A DNA stretch of 64,000 nucleotides. Origin: Gordius sp. MW1 (Eukaryota; Nematomorpha; Gordioida; Gordea; Gordiidae). Both the position numbers and the translations under genes were made by a program. Position 1 is the first letter of the stretch, and the number at the start of each line of letters is the position of its first letter. Where the stretch lies: NCBI GenBank assembly GCA_964036665.1, contig OZ038532.1, forward strand, positions 20,735,037 through 20,799,036, read 5' to 3'. Shown here one piece after another: positions 12,432 through 24,210 of this stretch. The notes below the pieces were generated by a model. That model was not told where the DNA came from. It worked only from the letters and a program-made list of their open reading frames with translations, and did no database searches.

Positions 12432-12560
12432 ATATCATATATTTTGTTTTTAAAATGTTTATCGATTATGCCTCGAGGCTACTTATTTTGTAAATAATAT
12501 TGGCGCTTAAAACACTTTTTTTATTTTAAATTAAAATATTCAATTAATAATTATATTTTA

Positions 12561-14058
12561 TAGTGCTGTAAATGAAGGCGTTCAATTTGAACACGTTCGT
12601 GAACGCGTTCAAATTTTATGAACGCGTTCATGAACGTAGTTTTTATTTTTTGGTGAACTTTGAACGTGAACGCGTTCCTTTTTTTGATGAACGCGTTTAA
12701 ATTTAACGTTCGTTCAATTTTAAAAATCCTTTTTTATTTTTAATTATTTGAAAATTAATATTAATCCGAATTTTTAACAAAAGTCTTATATTTTTAATCA
12801 GCTGTTTTTGCTGTTTCCTATCACTGTTTCCGAAATACTTTTAACATACTATAATGTGCAAAAGAAGATAAGATTAAAGTTAATTAATTGATATTATTAA
12901 TTATAGTTTAATTTATAGGTTAATATGGACAATCATAATATTATATCGTCGTCATTTATCAAGGATGCTTATAAGACCTGTTGTTACAAGATGGAATTCA
13001 TATTATAATTCCTTAAAATTAATAGACTCATTAATAAAAGATAAACCTTATTTATTTGACAAAGTATTTGGCATGGGAGGATTAACTAGGCTTACAACCA
13101 ATGATAAAACATTTTTGGAAGAATACTGTACTGTAAGTCCTAATAAAATTTTTTAGGATAAATATTATAATAAATTTTAAATATTAAAATAGATCATGGA
13201 ACTGTTGCTACCGCTCTCACTATTTTAAAAAGTGAGGAAAATATGTATTTGGGCTATTTGACCCCAACAATAACAATAGTTATTTTAAAATTAAAAAAAT
13301 CACTGGCCTAAAATATGGTCAACCATTGATTGACGCTGTATTAGATGAGATTAATAAAAGGTAATAAACCTATTACTATCAAATTTATTACATATATTTT
13401 CTATTTCAACATATATATGAAGATCAATATCTTCTTTCAGCCATTATACATCCAATGTTCAAGCGTCAATGGCCTTGGATTAAACTTCGAGAAAATGAAC
13501 CTTTAAAGAATAATCTTTTAGTGTTATTGAAAAAAGGGATTGAAACCCCTAGAATTAATAATGAAAGAGCTGTCAATTCCGAGATATCATTTTTTTGACG
13601 AGGAAGTAGAGGGCGGATTGGAGGATGAGATGATATCTTGTGGCAATTTTTTGAAGCGAGGGACAAAACATTAAATGTTTTTAATAAATTTCCTCCTTTA
13701 AAAAATGTTTATTAAGTATAATACTCCAATCCCCTCATCTGCCCCTGTGGAGCGGGTTTTTAGTATAGCTAATGCTGTATTAACTGCCAAGCCTTCCTGC
13801 TTATCAGACGACAATTTTGAAAAAGAATTATTATTAATCAATAAGAAATAGATTATACTGATTTATAATTATATTTTCGAAATAAAACTATTATTTTTTA
13901 CCATGGCTATTTATTGTATTAAAAATATAAGACATTTATTTATATTAAATTAAATTTTAAAAAAATTTATCATAAAATTTTGAACGAACGTGAACGCGTT
14001 TGATTTTTGTTAATGAACGTTGAACGCGTTCGATTTTTTTAGAATGTTTACAGCACTA
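12561..14058 (+). mobile_element. hAT element with GAACGCGTTC arrays and decayed transposase
   Basis: Ends TAGTGCTGTAAA ... TTTACAGCACTA. Both ends carry arrays of the palindromic word GAACGCGTTC. The flanks ATATTTTA / GTATATAA agree at 5 of 8 positions, so the TSD is eroded. The interior encodes a broken hAT transposase (listed separately). About 1.5 kb. Confidence 0.8.
12965..13850 (+). pseudogene. hAT transposase, decayed
   Basis: Coding fragments in order. At 12965-13156 RPVVTRWNSYYNSLKLIDSL is the conserved TRW-containing segment near the catalytic region of hAT transposases. At about 13440-13600 AIIHPMFKRQWPWIKLREN continues it. At 13711-13850 YNTPIPSSAPVERVFSIANA plus LLINKK is the C-terminal hAT dimerisation domain (SSAPVERVFS signature). 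The pieces lie in different frames, with stops and frameshifts near 13150, 13230 and 13600, so no full enzyme can be made. Family assignment rests on the two signatures seen. Confidence 0.8.
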
Positions 14059-14059
14059 G

Positions 14060-14909
14060 TATATAATATTAATTATCGCTCAATCACGGTGATGCCATAA
14101 TATCTCTAAACGAGATAATATAATAATATACAATAGTGCAGGGTAATTAAATTCGAAAAGGCAGGTTAATTAAATTCGATGACACTGGGTAATCATAATC
14201 ATATCTATTTATAGCGATACTGAGAAAAATTAAAATGAATCATCATAAACGGAACGCGTACAAGAAAAGTATGTGGGAGGGGGAATAAAAGGGGTAATAA
14301 AAAATACTTTAAGTACCCTACAAACACCACAGGTATAATTAGCAATTTAATTCTACGTCGAATTCATTCTTCAAATTGGACACTATACATTTTTATTTTC
14401 TAATCATTTAACGTTTTTTAAATAATAATTTATGCATGTATTTAAAAATACTGCCATCTACATTCCTTCCCCTCGCATTGGTGGTATGCTGTGATCATAG
14501 ACTAGATAGAGATGTGTTAGTAAACAGCGCGTGTGTAGTATGAACTCTAATGAACTCCTTTTTCCAGACATAATGGGACGAATTTTGATAAGGAGAAGGG
14601 GTTTATGCAAACGCGTATAAATTTGATTATAAGGGAGACATAAAAAAATAAAAGAATGGACCTATAGATGAAACTTTAATCTACATAAATATATCACTAT
14701 TTTTCGCTAAATTTTAAAAATGCCGTGGCAATATAGCCTCAAAAAGGCTTAAAAAGGGCATTTTTGGCACTTTCAACCTCGTATATCTAAAAAACTGGTA
14801 ATTGTAGAAAAAAACTAAAAACATATTATTTTTCAGCGCAAAATTCTCTATCAGAATTAGTGGTCGGATTGCGGGATATAATCACAAAGTCAATATTTGT
14901 AGAGCTGTG
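14060..14909. other. Intergenic stretch, no gene seen
   Basis: No supported frame. Contains CATAGACTAGATAGA at about 14496, a word also found in the inverted pair inside the element at 17649-18476. Confidence 0.5.
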
Positions 14910-14989
14910 TTATTAATCAAAAAAATGTTCAAATTTTGGTCAAGGGGGTAGAAAAGTCCCGCTTTCCGCCCCCTTGGTTACGCGCCTGG
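14910..14989 (-). mobile_element. Truncated CGTAGCC-family hAT end
   Basis: Ends CCGCTTTCCGCCCCCTTGG then TTACGCGCCTG. This matches, in inverse orientation, the left 80 bp of the intact element at 4278-4763. The other end is missing. Confidence 0.65.
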
Positions 14990-15002
14990 GCCAAACATAA
15001 AT

Positions 15003-16398
15003 ATGGTCGAACTCTTTCAAGAGGATGAAGATAGGACACAAAAACAAAATGCAAAAGCTTATGGCTTTGATGGAATACCAATGGATGCATTGCTCGGATG
15101 CCTCGAAGAAGGGGTCACGGCCATGACAAACCTCTTTAACAAGGTATTGGCAGAAGAGCGAATAACGAATCAATGGAGAGCAAGCACGATAATACCTTTA
15201 TTTTAAGGCAAAGGAGGCCCTCAGGAATGTGGCAATTACAGAGGTATCAAGCTTACTTGCCACTCCTTGAAGCTATCGAAAAGGATTTTAGTAACAAGGC
15301 AGAAAAACGAGGGGGAACAGCGGCTAACCAATTCGGATTTGTGGCCGGCAAATCCACAATTGACCCAATCTTCGCACTAAGACAAATGACTGATAAATTT
15401 GGCGAAAAAAGAGGAGACCTTCATATGGTCTTTATAGACTCGGAAAAAGCTTATGACACGGTCCCTCGCGATTTAATATGGTGGTGCATGGGAAAACAAA
15501 ATATCCCTTATGCATTTATACGGCTTATGAAAAATAAATATAATTTTTTGCGTTAGGACGTGGATTATATCAAGGATTTGTTTAAAGTCCCTTTTTATTT
15601 AATATAATTATAGACACGATAACGAGGGACATTCAAAAGTCTTCGCTATGGTGTATGCTATATGCCGATGATATAATACTATGCGAAGAAACAAAGGAGA
15701 AACTATTCGAAGAAATCGAAAAGTTGTCAAAGCGCCTAGCTGGATATGGTTTAAAGGTCAACGATCGAACAGGCAGCCCATCGCTGGGTGACCATCTAAA
15801 GTACCCAAAAGTAGACAGGTTAACATACCTCGGCTCGATGCTACATCAAGAGGGAGGTTGCGCAACGGAAGTCAATGCCCGGATCCAAAAAGGAGGCTTA
15901 AATGGCGAAGTATATCCGGTGTAATGTGCGACAAGTAAATGTCAATATGGTTGAAGAGCAAAGCTTACAAATCCATCGTAAGACCGGTGTTACTCCATGG
16001 AAGTGATGGGCATTAAACACCACGGAAAAGCCATTACGATCCACAGAGATGAGAATGATACGGTGAAGCTTGGGGTATACTAAGCTCGACCATATGACTA
16101 ATGACCTGCTCATGACAAAAATGGTTATTCAACCTATGGCGGTCATGATTAACTAAAATCGGCTAAGGTGGTATGGGCATATACTAAGAAGAAACACAAT
16201 GGCGTAAATCGAAAAGTACTGGACATGGAGGTACCAAGAAAGACAGAAAGAAGACGAGGACGACCCCGTGTCACGTGGAAAGGGAAAGTCGATAAAGTAA
16301 TGAAAACAAAAGAGATTAGTCAAGATATAGCACTCACCCGGTCAAGATGGAAGAAACTAATCAAAACAAACCACACGACTGTGGGACCAAATAACTGA
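15003..16398 (+). pseudogene. Non-LTR retrotransposon (LINE) reverse transcriptase, decayed, 5'-truncated
   Basis: Reads through several frames as a LINE reverse transcriptase. In order: GFDGIPMDALLGCLEEG and NKVLAEERITNQWRASTIIP (finger region), NYRGIKL-like, NQFGFVAGKSTIDPIFALRQ, LHMVFIDSEKAYDTVPRDLI (first catalytic Asp), then at 15655 LYADDIILCEETKEKLFEEI, which keeps the catalytic YADD box. LKVNDRTG, LGSMLHQEGGCATEVNARIQ and a C-terminal RGRPRVTWKGKVDKVMKTKE follow. The type resembles the RTE-like elements common in invertebrates. The N-terminal endonuclease is absent, and frameshifts near 15190, 15550, 15925 and 16130 make it inactive. A truncated hAT end abuts it upstream. Confidence 0.85.
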
Positions 16399-16691
16399 TA
16401 AAGAAGATGTATTTATTTTATATCATTGTCAACAAATTTGTTAAGAAACTTTTAATAAAATTTAAAAAATTTAATCATACTAAACTTGGTGTTTGGACTG
16501 TTATTTATATAATTATCTTCTTTCCGATGAATAAACTCGATATACTACAAATATGTAAACGATTCAAAAAACAGCAATGGGCGAGTGTGCGACGTATTAT
16601 TAATTTATACAAACAATAAACTACACGATTAAAACGGAAAACAATCTATTAATCGTGCGAGACTATATTCCAATGATTGGTTTTATCTTTT

Positions 16692-19600
16692 TCACAGGAA
16701 ACCCATTAAAGAATTAGCGTAGGCCATCGGTTTAACGTTTGGGTGTGGCTATGGGAAAAATATATAAATAATGTTAAAACTCATTTTTGAATTTTTTTTA
16801 AAAATTATTTATCATAATAAAAACGAAAACTGCTTACTACTGCATCGAATGTGGTAAAAGATGGTTTTAAATTTTCCGCGGTCAAAGTTATGAATGCCCC
16901 CTTGTTGCCCGTTGTATCACTAAATGTTATATAAATCCATTGAGTTCTTTTTTAATTTAATTTTTTTTATTTTTACAAGACTATGTTACATGTTCAGATC
17001 CGAGAAACCCTTTAAAACCTCTCCAAAAACTAATGTATGACAATTTTATAAGTTAAAACAGCATGTTTGAGCGGAAGAAATTGCCAATGTATGTGCCTTA
17101 AACAAACATTAAAATAGCTGTGATAGTCTTTAAAGTTATAATTGAGCCATGGGCGTAGCCAGCATTGAAGTTAGAGGGGGAGGCAATAATGATTTAAGGA
17201 GGGGCAAAATCATCACTTTTGAAATATAGGCCACAATTTTAATAAATTTTAACAAATTTTTGGATTTAGAGGGGGAGGCGGCCGCCCCTCCCCCCTGGCT
17301 AAGCTTATGAATTCGGTCAGTATATCGCCTAAAAATAAGGTAGAATTCGTGGAATTACCAATAATTGGGTGCAGAAAAAACGGTAACACAGCCTCCGTCA
17401 TGGGCCACTTCGTAGCCATTGTCTTTAACTTCGTGACTACGCACTATGTAATCCAACTTATTCTTCTCCAAAAATCTAAGTAATTTAATGTAAAATTCTA
17501 CAAATATTTTTGTTATTACAGACTAGTGGCGTAAAAACGGCTGGGTTTTGTTTGGTCGACCTTTAGTTTTAGCCGACTAACATTAGCAGACCCAAGGCTT
17601 TTTGGGCAAAACCTTGGTCTGTTTACCCAGCCGTTTTTACAACACTAAGGGCTTGTCTTAATATCGGATTCAGATTCAAATCGCGCAAATTTATCTTTGT
17701 CTAAATATCCGATTCAATTTTATGGGCCAAACTCGGTTGTAATTATTAGTATTTTGTTTTTTGATCGTTAAAAACGTTTTTTTGTTTATTTTAACTCTAG
17801 AGATTATATGTAAACTCCTGATACCTAAAAATTTAAAAACACATAACATTTAGGCTTAGGAAAAATTTTGCATCTTACAAAATCGCTGTTATGTTATGCG
17901 TCTGAAATGTAAATCTGCTGTAAATTCAAAGTTTTGACACGGCTATAATATAATATAACCATAGACTAGATAGACTGTCATCAGCGCACAAAATGTGTAT
18001 CCTTTTTTTCAACCATTTTAAAAGGCACATTGTAAAGTGGTGATCATATAAAAAATTCGTAATTATCGCAAATTAAATAATCTTAAAAAGGTAAATAAAA
18101 AATATTGAATTGGGTAGATATAAAAAAACAGCATTTTAAAATAAATATCATTTAAAAAATACATAAAAATTAAAAATGTAAAAAATGCGATAAAAGTTTG
18201 TTTAATAATATAGCGCCATCAATATTAATTGCTATTTTGTATAATATTAATTTATTGACGATCGTTTTAATTTATAAACTAGGGAGGAAGGTAAATTGAC
18301 TGTTATAGGGCAAAATTCATGGTTAAAATACACCAGTTGTCCTCTTCAAAATGGAGGAAATTTTGACACACAATTAACCATATGCAACATAAGGTCTGAG
18401 CAGTCTATCTAGTCTATGGTTAGAACACGTACCACGATTTTTGCTGCGCAGCAAAATCCGATATTAAGACAAGCCCTAAGAGGTAGGTGTGTTTACGTAT
18501 TCTCTAGCAAAAATTACATACCGTTTAGTGACGTCGGGTCCGAAAGATATGCCAACACCACGTTTACTCGGTGCCCTGCCTTCTTGGGGTTGTGGATCGG
18601 ACCACAGCAATTCGCACATGATTCCTTAACGACGCACAAATAAAAAAGACGTATGATAAAAGGAAAATATATTATAAATTTAAATTGACTCTTTACAATT
18701 CTTTGCTCATTAAAATGTATAAAGTAACATTCATTGAAGACAATGTTCACAGAGCCTTCCAGCTATATTACAATTGTAATAATATATATACACCTATCTT
18801 TCGTTGATTTTAATTTATATGTTATTTCAAGGTTTGTTTATAAGAAAAAATTTCGCCTCTTAAAAATGTTTTTGCGAGATTGATTCACACGAGCATTATA
18901 GGGCGTTAAAAAATAATTATAATTATTATAATTCATCCTAATCAAGGTGTTGTATATTGGTGATTCATTCTTTACGAGGAAAGATGTTGTATATGTGAAT
19001 ACGTATATTTGTATACTACAGATTATTATATTGCTATAATTATATACTTTAATATTGTAAGCCAAATCCGAGTTGGTAATAACCATATGTTTTTATCTAC
19101 TTAATTAATCTTTCTTTTGTTCATATATATAGTTTTCCCTCCCTGGCCCTAGTTATTATTTCTATCTATTGTATAATATATCATTATACTATCTTTATCT
19201 TTACTTAATAAATGATTATCCTTAGACTAGATATGATTGATTTCTAATACATGGACATCATCAGATTAAAACAAAACGAATTGATAAGACGAAATATTAT
19301 TATAATAATTATAATTAATTCTTTAACGCCATCTAATGCTCGTGTGGATTAATCTCTTACAAATATTTGTTTATAAGGTTGTCAAGTCATTAATGCATTT
19401 TAGCCAAATGCAGAACTTAAAGATGTATTGCTATTTGACGTCTTAAAGTTGAGTTATATTTATGTATTCCACATTAAAATTAATGTATTTTTAGCAATAC
19501 TATGCGATTGACAAAACTATTTAGACATAAAAGCCCGCCTTGCTAGGCAACTGTCGTAAAATTAGACTTTCGGGCTTTTGTCACTTTTAATTTTAAAATA

Positions 19601-22600
19601 TTTATTAATCCTAGGTCTCATCCAAAAAAATCCGAATTTATGTTTTAAATTTTTACAAGTATTTAACAGAATTAATGGAAAAACTAAAAAAAAATTATTT
19701 CGGGCCGGGCAGCTCTAATGATCCTGACATGGCCAGGCGGACACTTAGACGAGTTCGGGCCGGCAATTTAGTTCAAAAACCGGCCGGGGTCGGGTTCGGG
19801 CAGAAACATTTAAACCAATCGCACCTTGATAGGCAATATCGTCCCAAATTCTTAAAGTTAGGACTGACCTTAAGTTTAAAAAAACAGCAAAAGTCATACT
19901 CTGAAATTTATAACAATGCCTCTGTTTAAATATAGCATTAGAAATATTAATTAAGTTTTTATAAGGATACCCGAATCCGAAGGTTCTCGAAATCTATCAA
20001 TTTTCCTAATTTCATCCAATGTAACGTCGTCTCGACTAAATAAGCCACCGTGCATCACCTAAAACATTCGTAAAGTTTATGTTAAATAAAATGTATTTTA
20101 GCAGGTGAATTTTGAAAATTTTTAAATACCCATAAATTGCATAGCAATTAATAAAAGTTCATGGGCGTAGCCAAGGGGGGAGGGGCCTCTAAATCCAATT
20201 TTTTTTAAATATATAAAAATCATGGCCAACATTTCAAAAATTGATAATTTTGCCCCTACTCGAATCATTATTGCCCCCCTTTAATTCCAATGCTACGCCC
20301 ATGATAAAGATCATTTATGTTCTTAACACTCATTATTACTAACAAAAAATAGGATTAATATCTGTATATAATTTAATAACAATATCGGAATGTTTTCCAA
20401 ATATTTATAATTTAACTTTTTTTCTTTATTTCTTTCATCTCCACAAAATGTGTATTTTTTTAAAAATAATAAATGATTCGTATAGTTTATACATTTAACT
20501 AGTATAGAGCAACTTACCAAACAAAGCTATGTACTAAAATAAGTAAGCTTTGGTAGTTATAAAAAAGTTAAGAGTTATATCAAGGGATGTTATTTAGCGC
20601 GTCATTTAAGATCTGCGCTCTTAAAAGGATTAAACAGACTTAGTATTCTCGCCATTATAAGAGTCTAGCGTGAGATGCGCTTTCCTAGTGTAAGGTCCCT
20701 CGTTTTTACCGATCCCCTCCCCTACGGTACTAAATTCTAGATAAAACTACTATGGGGCGAGCGTTGTGAATTTTATAGCACCACCACATGTGCCCTATTT
20801 TCTAGCTAAATTTATGAAGCTTATATTATTTTTACATGAGACTACCCGGCCAACACACAGCGGTTGTTAACAATACAACTAGCTAACACCCCCCCCCCCC
20901 CAAGCATATATCTAGCGGCACATCTGAGTCTCTTCTAGGACAAAAGAAAACATGGTCGGTTTCACACCCACATCGAAAGTCTTCAAAAGAATAAGAGACT
21001 ACCATTGTGGGTGTGGCTTAGAGAAATACAAAGCCACTTTTTTCAACCCGAACCCGTCCCAAAAGCATTTTACAATTTTCGACCCGAGTTCGAGTCGGGT
21101 CATTCGTGCAAGTCTCTAGCGTGGCTATCCTATGCACACAATATTATCAAACTAGCAGACCCCTGGACGCGCCCATTACATAACTAGATTAGTGTTGTAA
21201 AAACGGCTGGGGTTTGTTTGGTCGACCTTTGATTTTAGTCAAAACCCAGCCATTTTTACAGCAATACACTAGATATATCGTAGTCCCAAAAAAGCAAAGA
21301 ACCTCCAATTCAAGCTAACTTTTCTAGGTTAAGATAGAATTTACCAGAATTTTGTTTTGTATGAGGAAGGCTAATGGCAATAGGCAAAATATTTCGCGAA
21401 ATAAGTCGAACATGAGTTGAGAATATTTGGCCTTGACTTCACCCTCAAACCCATACATTTGATTCATGGTGGATGTTTCGTGATTACCTAAAATTCCACC
21501 ACCAAATAACATTTAAAAAACATTAAATCAGAGATAAGATGTATACAACTCCTAAATACTTAGGGAATCTTATTTATGTGAAAAAATTTTTTGCTTTAAA
21601 ATGTGTTAGTGTTACTTTAAAAATGGTATTATTTATATACCTCGTGTTAAGAAAAATGATTTAGGATATAAGATTTTGTAGGTGAAGAGTGTGAGTATGA
21701 CTTCTACAGAGAAAGAACCACGGTCCACAAAATCACCATTGAATAACTAAAACAAATATAAATAAATTAAAAGTTTAGTAGTTATATTTATTTTCAAAAA
21801 CAATTTATAATTTAAAATGTTATATTGCAAATAACAATTTATTAATTAGACAGTTTTTATATTAAAAAATTTGATTTTAAAATAATTTATTTTAGATATT
21901 ACGTAGAGATTGTTTTCCGATGGGGATCCATTTAATTTGAAGATATGTAAAAGGTCATAGTACTGACCATGAACATCACCACATATTGTGAGTTTTTGAT
22001 CCTTTGCAAAATATGAAAACAAAAAATTAAAGCAAAGTATTTAAATTGATAGAGATTAATTCAAGTTGTTTAGAATAAACATTAATTTAATTAAATAATA
22101 CTTATATCATAATTTAGATCAAGAGTTTTAAGTTACAGGATAGGTAAAGTTTTAAAATCACCTTTTGAATATGAATATCAACAAGAGAAGGTTCTTGCAA
22201 AAGTATGTCCCTTACATCTAATAATATCTTTATAAAATGAAAAATATGTAATATAAATAATATAAAAACAATTAATACCTTGAATGCCCATTTTTTGTGA
22301 AGTTTTTTTTGCTGGGTGAAAGCATCTTTTAAATTTAAAGTAAATTCTGGATCAATTTGGTTATCTTTGTACTGAGGACCATCATACTCAGATTCAACCA
22401 CTAAAAACTAATAAATTAATATTATTAACTGAAAAACCTATATTGTCAAGTATTATAGTTTCCGCAACAGATTTTTTTATTTCATCAATTGCAATAGCTT
22501 TTTGAAAAGCCTGAGCCTTAACTATTTTATTGCATTCGTTGTATTTAAGTTTTGCATCTTTATCATTTGGATAAACTTTTGTTACCTAAGGAAATATATA

Positions 22601-23087
22601 ATAAATTTTCTAATATATACAGTTTCATAATCTTTTAAGGCGTTCTTGAATTTTCCAAGAGCCATATAAGCAGCCGCCCTTCTGTAATAGCCCTAGAATA
22701 TGATTTATTATAGTACAGAGTTTTTATAAAAAACATACTTTAACATAATTTTTGTCCAACTCTATAGCTTTTGAGGCATCATTTAATGCATAGCCATAGG
22801 ACTCCATTTTAAGATGAGCAAAACTTCTATTCGCATAAAGTACAGCAGAATTAGGGTTTTTTTCAATCGCCTTATCATAATATTGCACAGCATTTTTATA
22901 ATCTTCGGCTAAACACAATTGTAGATCAAATCCAAAAAACCTTACATTTAAAATATATATTGGCTTTATTTTTAAATTCTTCCGCTAGTAATTTATCATC
23001 AGAATCTAATTTCATTTCCGAATATCCGTTGACTAATGTTTCTCTAGATTTATTTCCAACACAAGATGTTAAATGTATTGAAGTCAT
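16692..23087 (-). CDS. PPP5C: Serine/threonine-protein phosphatase 5 (TPR-PPP catalytic), complete, 14 exons
   Basis: Exons (minus, 5' to 3'): 23015-22946 (or from 23087), 22908-22739, 22692-22621, 22585-22438, 22400-22279, 22227-22162, 22001-21903, 21746-21641, 21487-21345, 20058-19971, 18624-18522, 17475-17359, 16919-16838, 16748-16692. All junctions are GT-AG and in phase, giving 1443 nt (480 aa) from Met 23015, or 504 aa from the in-frame Met at 23087, the first after an upstream stop; human PP5 has 499. TPR repeats come first ([40 protein letters not shown]), then a linker ([10 protein letters not shown]), then the metallophosphatase core: GDVHG, GDFVDRG, GNHET, MHGGLFS and RSHEV supply the metal ligands, with SAPNYC and a C-terminal [12 protein letters not shown] typical of PP5. 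In this family the TPR part binds Hsp90 and autoinhibits the phosphatase. The first five introns are 35-51 bp; the 3' introns reach 1346 bp and hold MITEs. Confidence 0.93.
17148..17309. mobile_element. CGTAGCC-family hAT MITE in PPP5 intron 12
   Basis: Starts CATGGGCGTAGCCAGC and ends CTGGCTAAGCTTATG, with G-rich then C-rich subterminal tracts. The flanks AATTGAGC / AATTCGGT agree only partly. Lies in the intron between exons 12 and 13. Confidence 0.7.
17524..17647. mobile_element. MITE with TAGTG...CACTA ends (AACGGCTGGGTTTTG family)
   Basis: TAGTGGCGTAAAAACGGCTG on the left and CAGCCGTTTTTACAACACTA on the right. Related copies at 21190, 27364 and 29057. It abuts the Harbinger-type element that follows. 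TAGTG ends suggest a hAT affinity but no TSD is clear. Confidence 0.65.
17649..18476. mobile_element. PIF/Harbinger-like MITE with TAA target duplication
   Basis: Left GGGCTTGTCTTAATATCGG, right CCGATATTAAGACAAGCCC, flanked by TAA at 17646-17648 and 18477-18479. GGGCTTGT-type ends with a 3-bp TAA duplication are typical of Tourist/Harbinger MITEs. A second perfect 21-bp inverted pair lies inside (17957-17977 and 18401-18421). 828 bp, non-coding, in PPP5 intron 11. Confidence 0.75.
18840..19385. mobile_element. TIR element in PPP5 intron 10
   Basis: GAGATTGATTCACACGAGCA near 18876 is mirrored by TGCTCGTGTGGATTAATCTC near 19337, with about 55 bp of near-complementary arm including GGCGTTAAA. 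Boundaries approximate. Non-coding. Confidence 0.6.
19690..19830. mobile_element. hAT-like subterminal fragment rich in CGGGCCGG words
   Basis: Contains TTTCGGGCCGGGCAGCTCTA and GTCGGGTTCGGGCAG. The first block recurs at about 26035 (TTTCGGACCGGACAGCTTTA). GC-rich island in AT-rich intron; the open frame here is incidental. Confidence 0.45.
20160..20303. mobile_element. CGTAGCC-family hAT MITE in PPP5 intron 9
   Basis: CATGGGCGTAGCCAAGG ... TGCTACGCCCATG, 144 bp. The flanks are TAAAAGTT / ATAAAGAT, an eroded duplication. Confidence 0.75.
20585..21020 (-). mobile_element. Non-autonomous repeat, family H, copy 3
   Basis: Inverse orientation of the copy at 4030-4990, without the nested hAT. 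Shared blocks include AGCGCGTCATTTAAG, TTATAAGAGTCTAGCGTGAG, ACATGTGCC and AACTAGCTAACACC. Sits in PPP5 intron 9. Confidence 0.65.
21030..21120. mobile_element. hAT end fragment with CGAACCCG words
   Basis: Contains TCAACCCGAACCCGTCCC and TCGAGTCGGGTCATTCGTGC. It resembles the right end of the element at 24211-25086. Confidence 0.5.
21190..21271. mobile_element. MITE with TAGTG...CACTA ends, short copy
   Basis: TAGTGTTGTAAAAACGGCTG on the left; AACCCAGCCATTTTTACAGC then AATACACTA on the right. 82 bp, in PPP5 intron 9. Confidence 0.65.
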
Positions 23088-23776
23088 TTTGTCAAAATTG
23101 AGTCAACGGTACCAATCGTCTTTTAGGCAAAATCACTATAATCCCAATTCTCTCTTCAACCAAATTAGAAACCCATTCTAAACAAATACTAACACTAATT
23201 TTGCACTAAAATCAACGTAGTCAATTGAAAGTGAATAACTAGGTTTATCTCAAAGGTGGTAAGCTAGTAAAAATAATTCTAAACAAGACCTCCTGTTAAT
23301 GTTTTGTAACTCGTCATCGTCATTATTCTAATCGCCTTCTCTAGTGCGTTTTACAAAAATGGACTAAACCTGAACTATCAAACCCAAAATTTTATTAATA
23401 TTCTATCTTACAAGTAGAAAATTTCTTGATAAAATTTGATACAAATAGCGAGGGAAGGATAGTTATTGAATATATAGATAGAATGTCATAAGTTATATAT
23501 GGAGTCCAGGAAGTAAAGGGCGGTCACAGTTTATTTTATAGCCTATAAATTGAATTGGAATTATGAGCCTTAAACACAATCTAGGAAAACGTTGATGGCA
23601 CTTCATTTCCTTAAAATTAATTATAATAACTAGGCCCTGCTCTTTTGCCGCCTTAAGCAAATAGGCCTATAAAAATCAATGTTTTAATTTCAACCAGCTT
23701 GGCTCAAGACAGAAGAGCAAGCGGATTTGACTTCTTCTTTTTGGTAGGGAATTCTAACAACAAAGGTTTAAAAGGG

Positions 23777-23896
23777 TCACATTGAGTTGTCCCTTTTTGT
23801 CACAGACTTCAATTTCCAACGCAGATGAGGATCAATTTTTTTTTCTTTAGCATCTCTTATAGCACGCGCGTTTACTTCTTCTCCAAGAGGCCGAAT
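23777..23896 (-). other. Exon-like open frame, unidentified
   Basis: Preceded by an acceptor-like TTGTCAG, the frame reads RPLGEEVNARAIRDAKEKKI and continues DPHLRWKLKSVTKRDNSM before a stop. The composition is charged and GC-richer than its surroundings, like real exons here. It could be the last exon of an unrecognised gene whose other exons were not found. Low confidence. Confidence 0.3.
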
Positions 23897-24210
23897 CTGA
23901 CAATGAAAAATATAAGAATGGGCTCGAGTGAGCTTGAGAGTTTTTCAAACGTATATGTGCGTGGCTGAAGTGCACAAAAAATACGGACGGGTCCGCCGGG
24001 CCTAAAAGTTTTAAAAACGGATACGGGCGGGCCGACCTCCTAAAAACGGTCCATGCAGATCTCTAATCTCCATCATTATGACATTATGAACGATAAGAAT
24101 CCTTTACCATTCGTAATAATTAAGGTAGTGGCTCCATCGACCCAACCTTGTAGTGGTGGTTAGCTTGTATACTCTCGTGGTTTAGGAAGCTATATTCTTA
24201 GTAGCTAAAT

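Noticed and set aside
18514-18750. Minus-strand frame [13 protein letters not shown]...
   Set aside because: It overlaps PPP5 exon 11 in a different frame; the PP5 frame has the conserved [11 protein letters not shown] stretch.
22960-23181. Plus-strand gene upstream of PPP5
   Set aside because: Antisense shadow of PPP5 exon 1 and its in-frame upstream extension.
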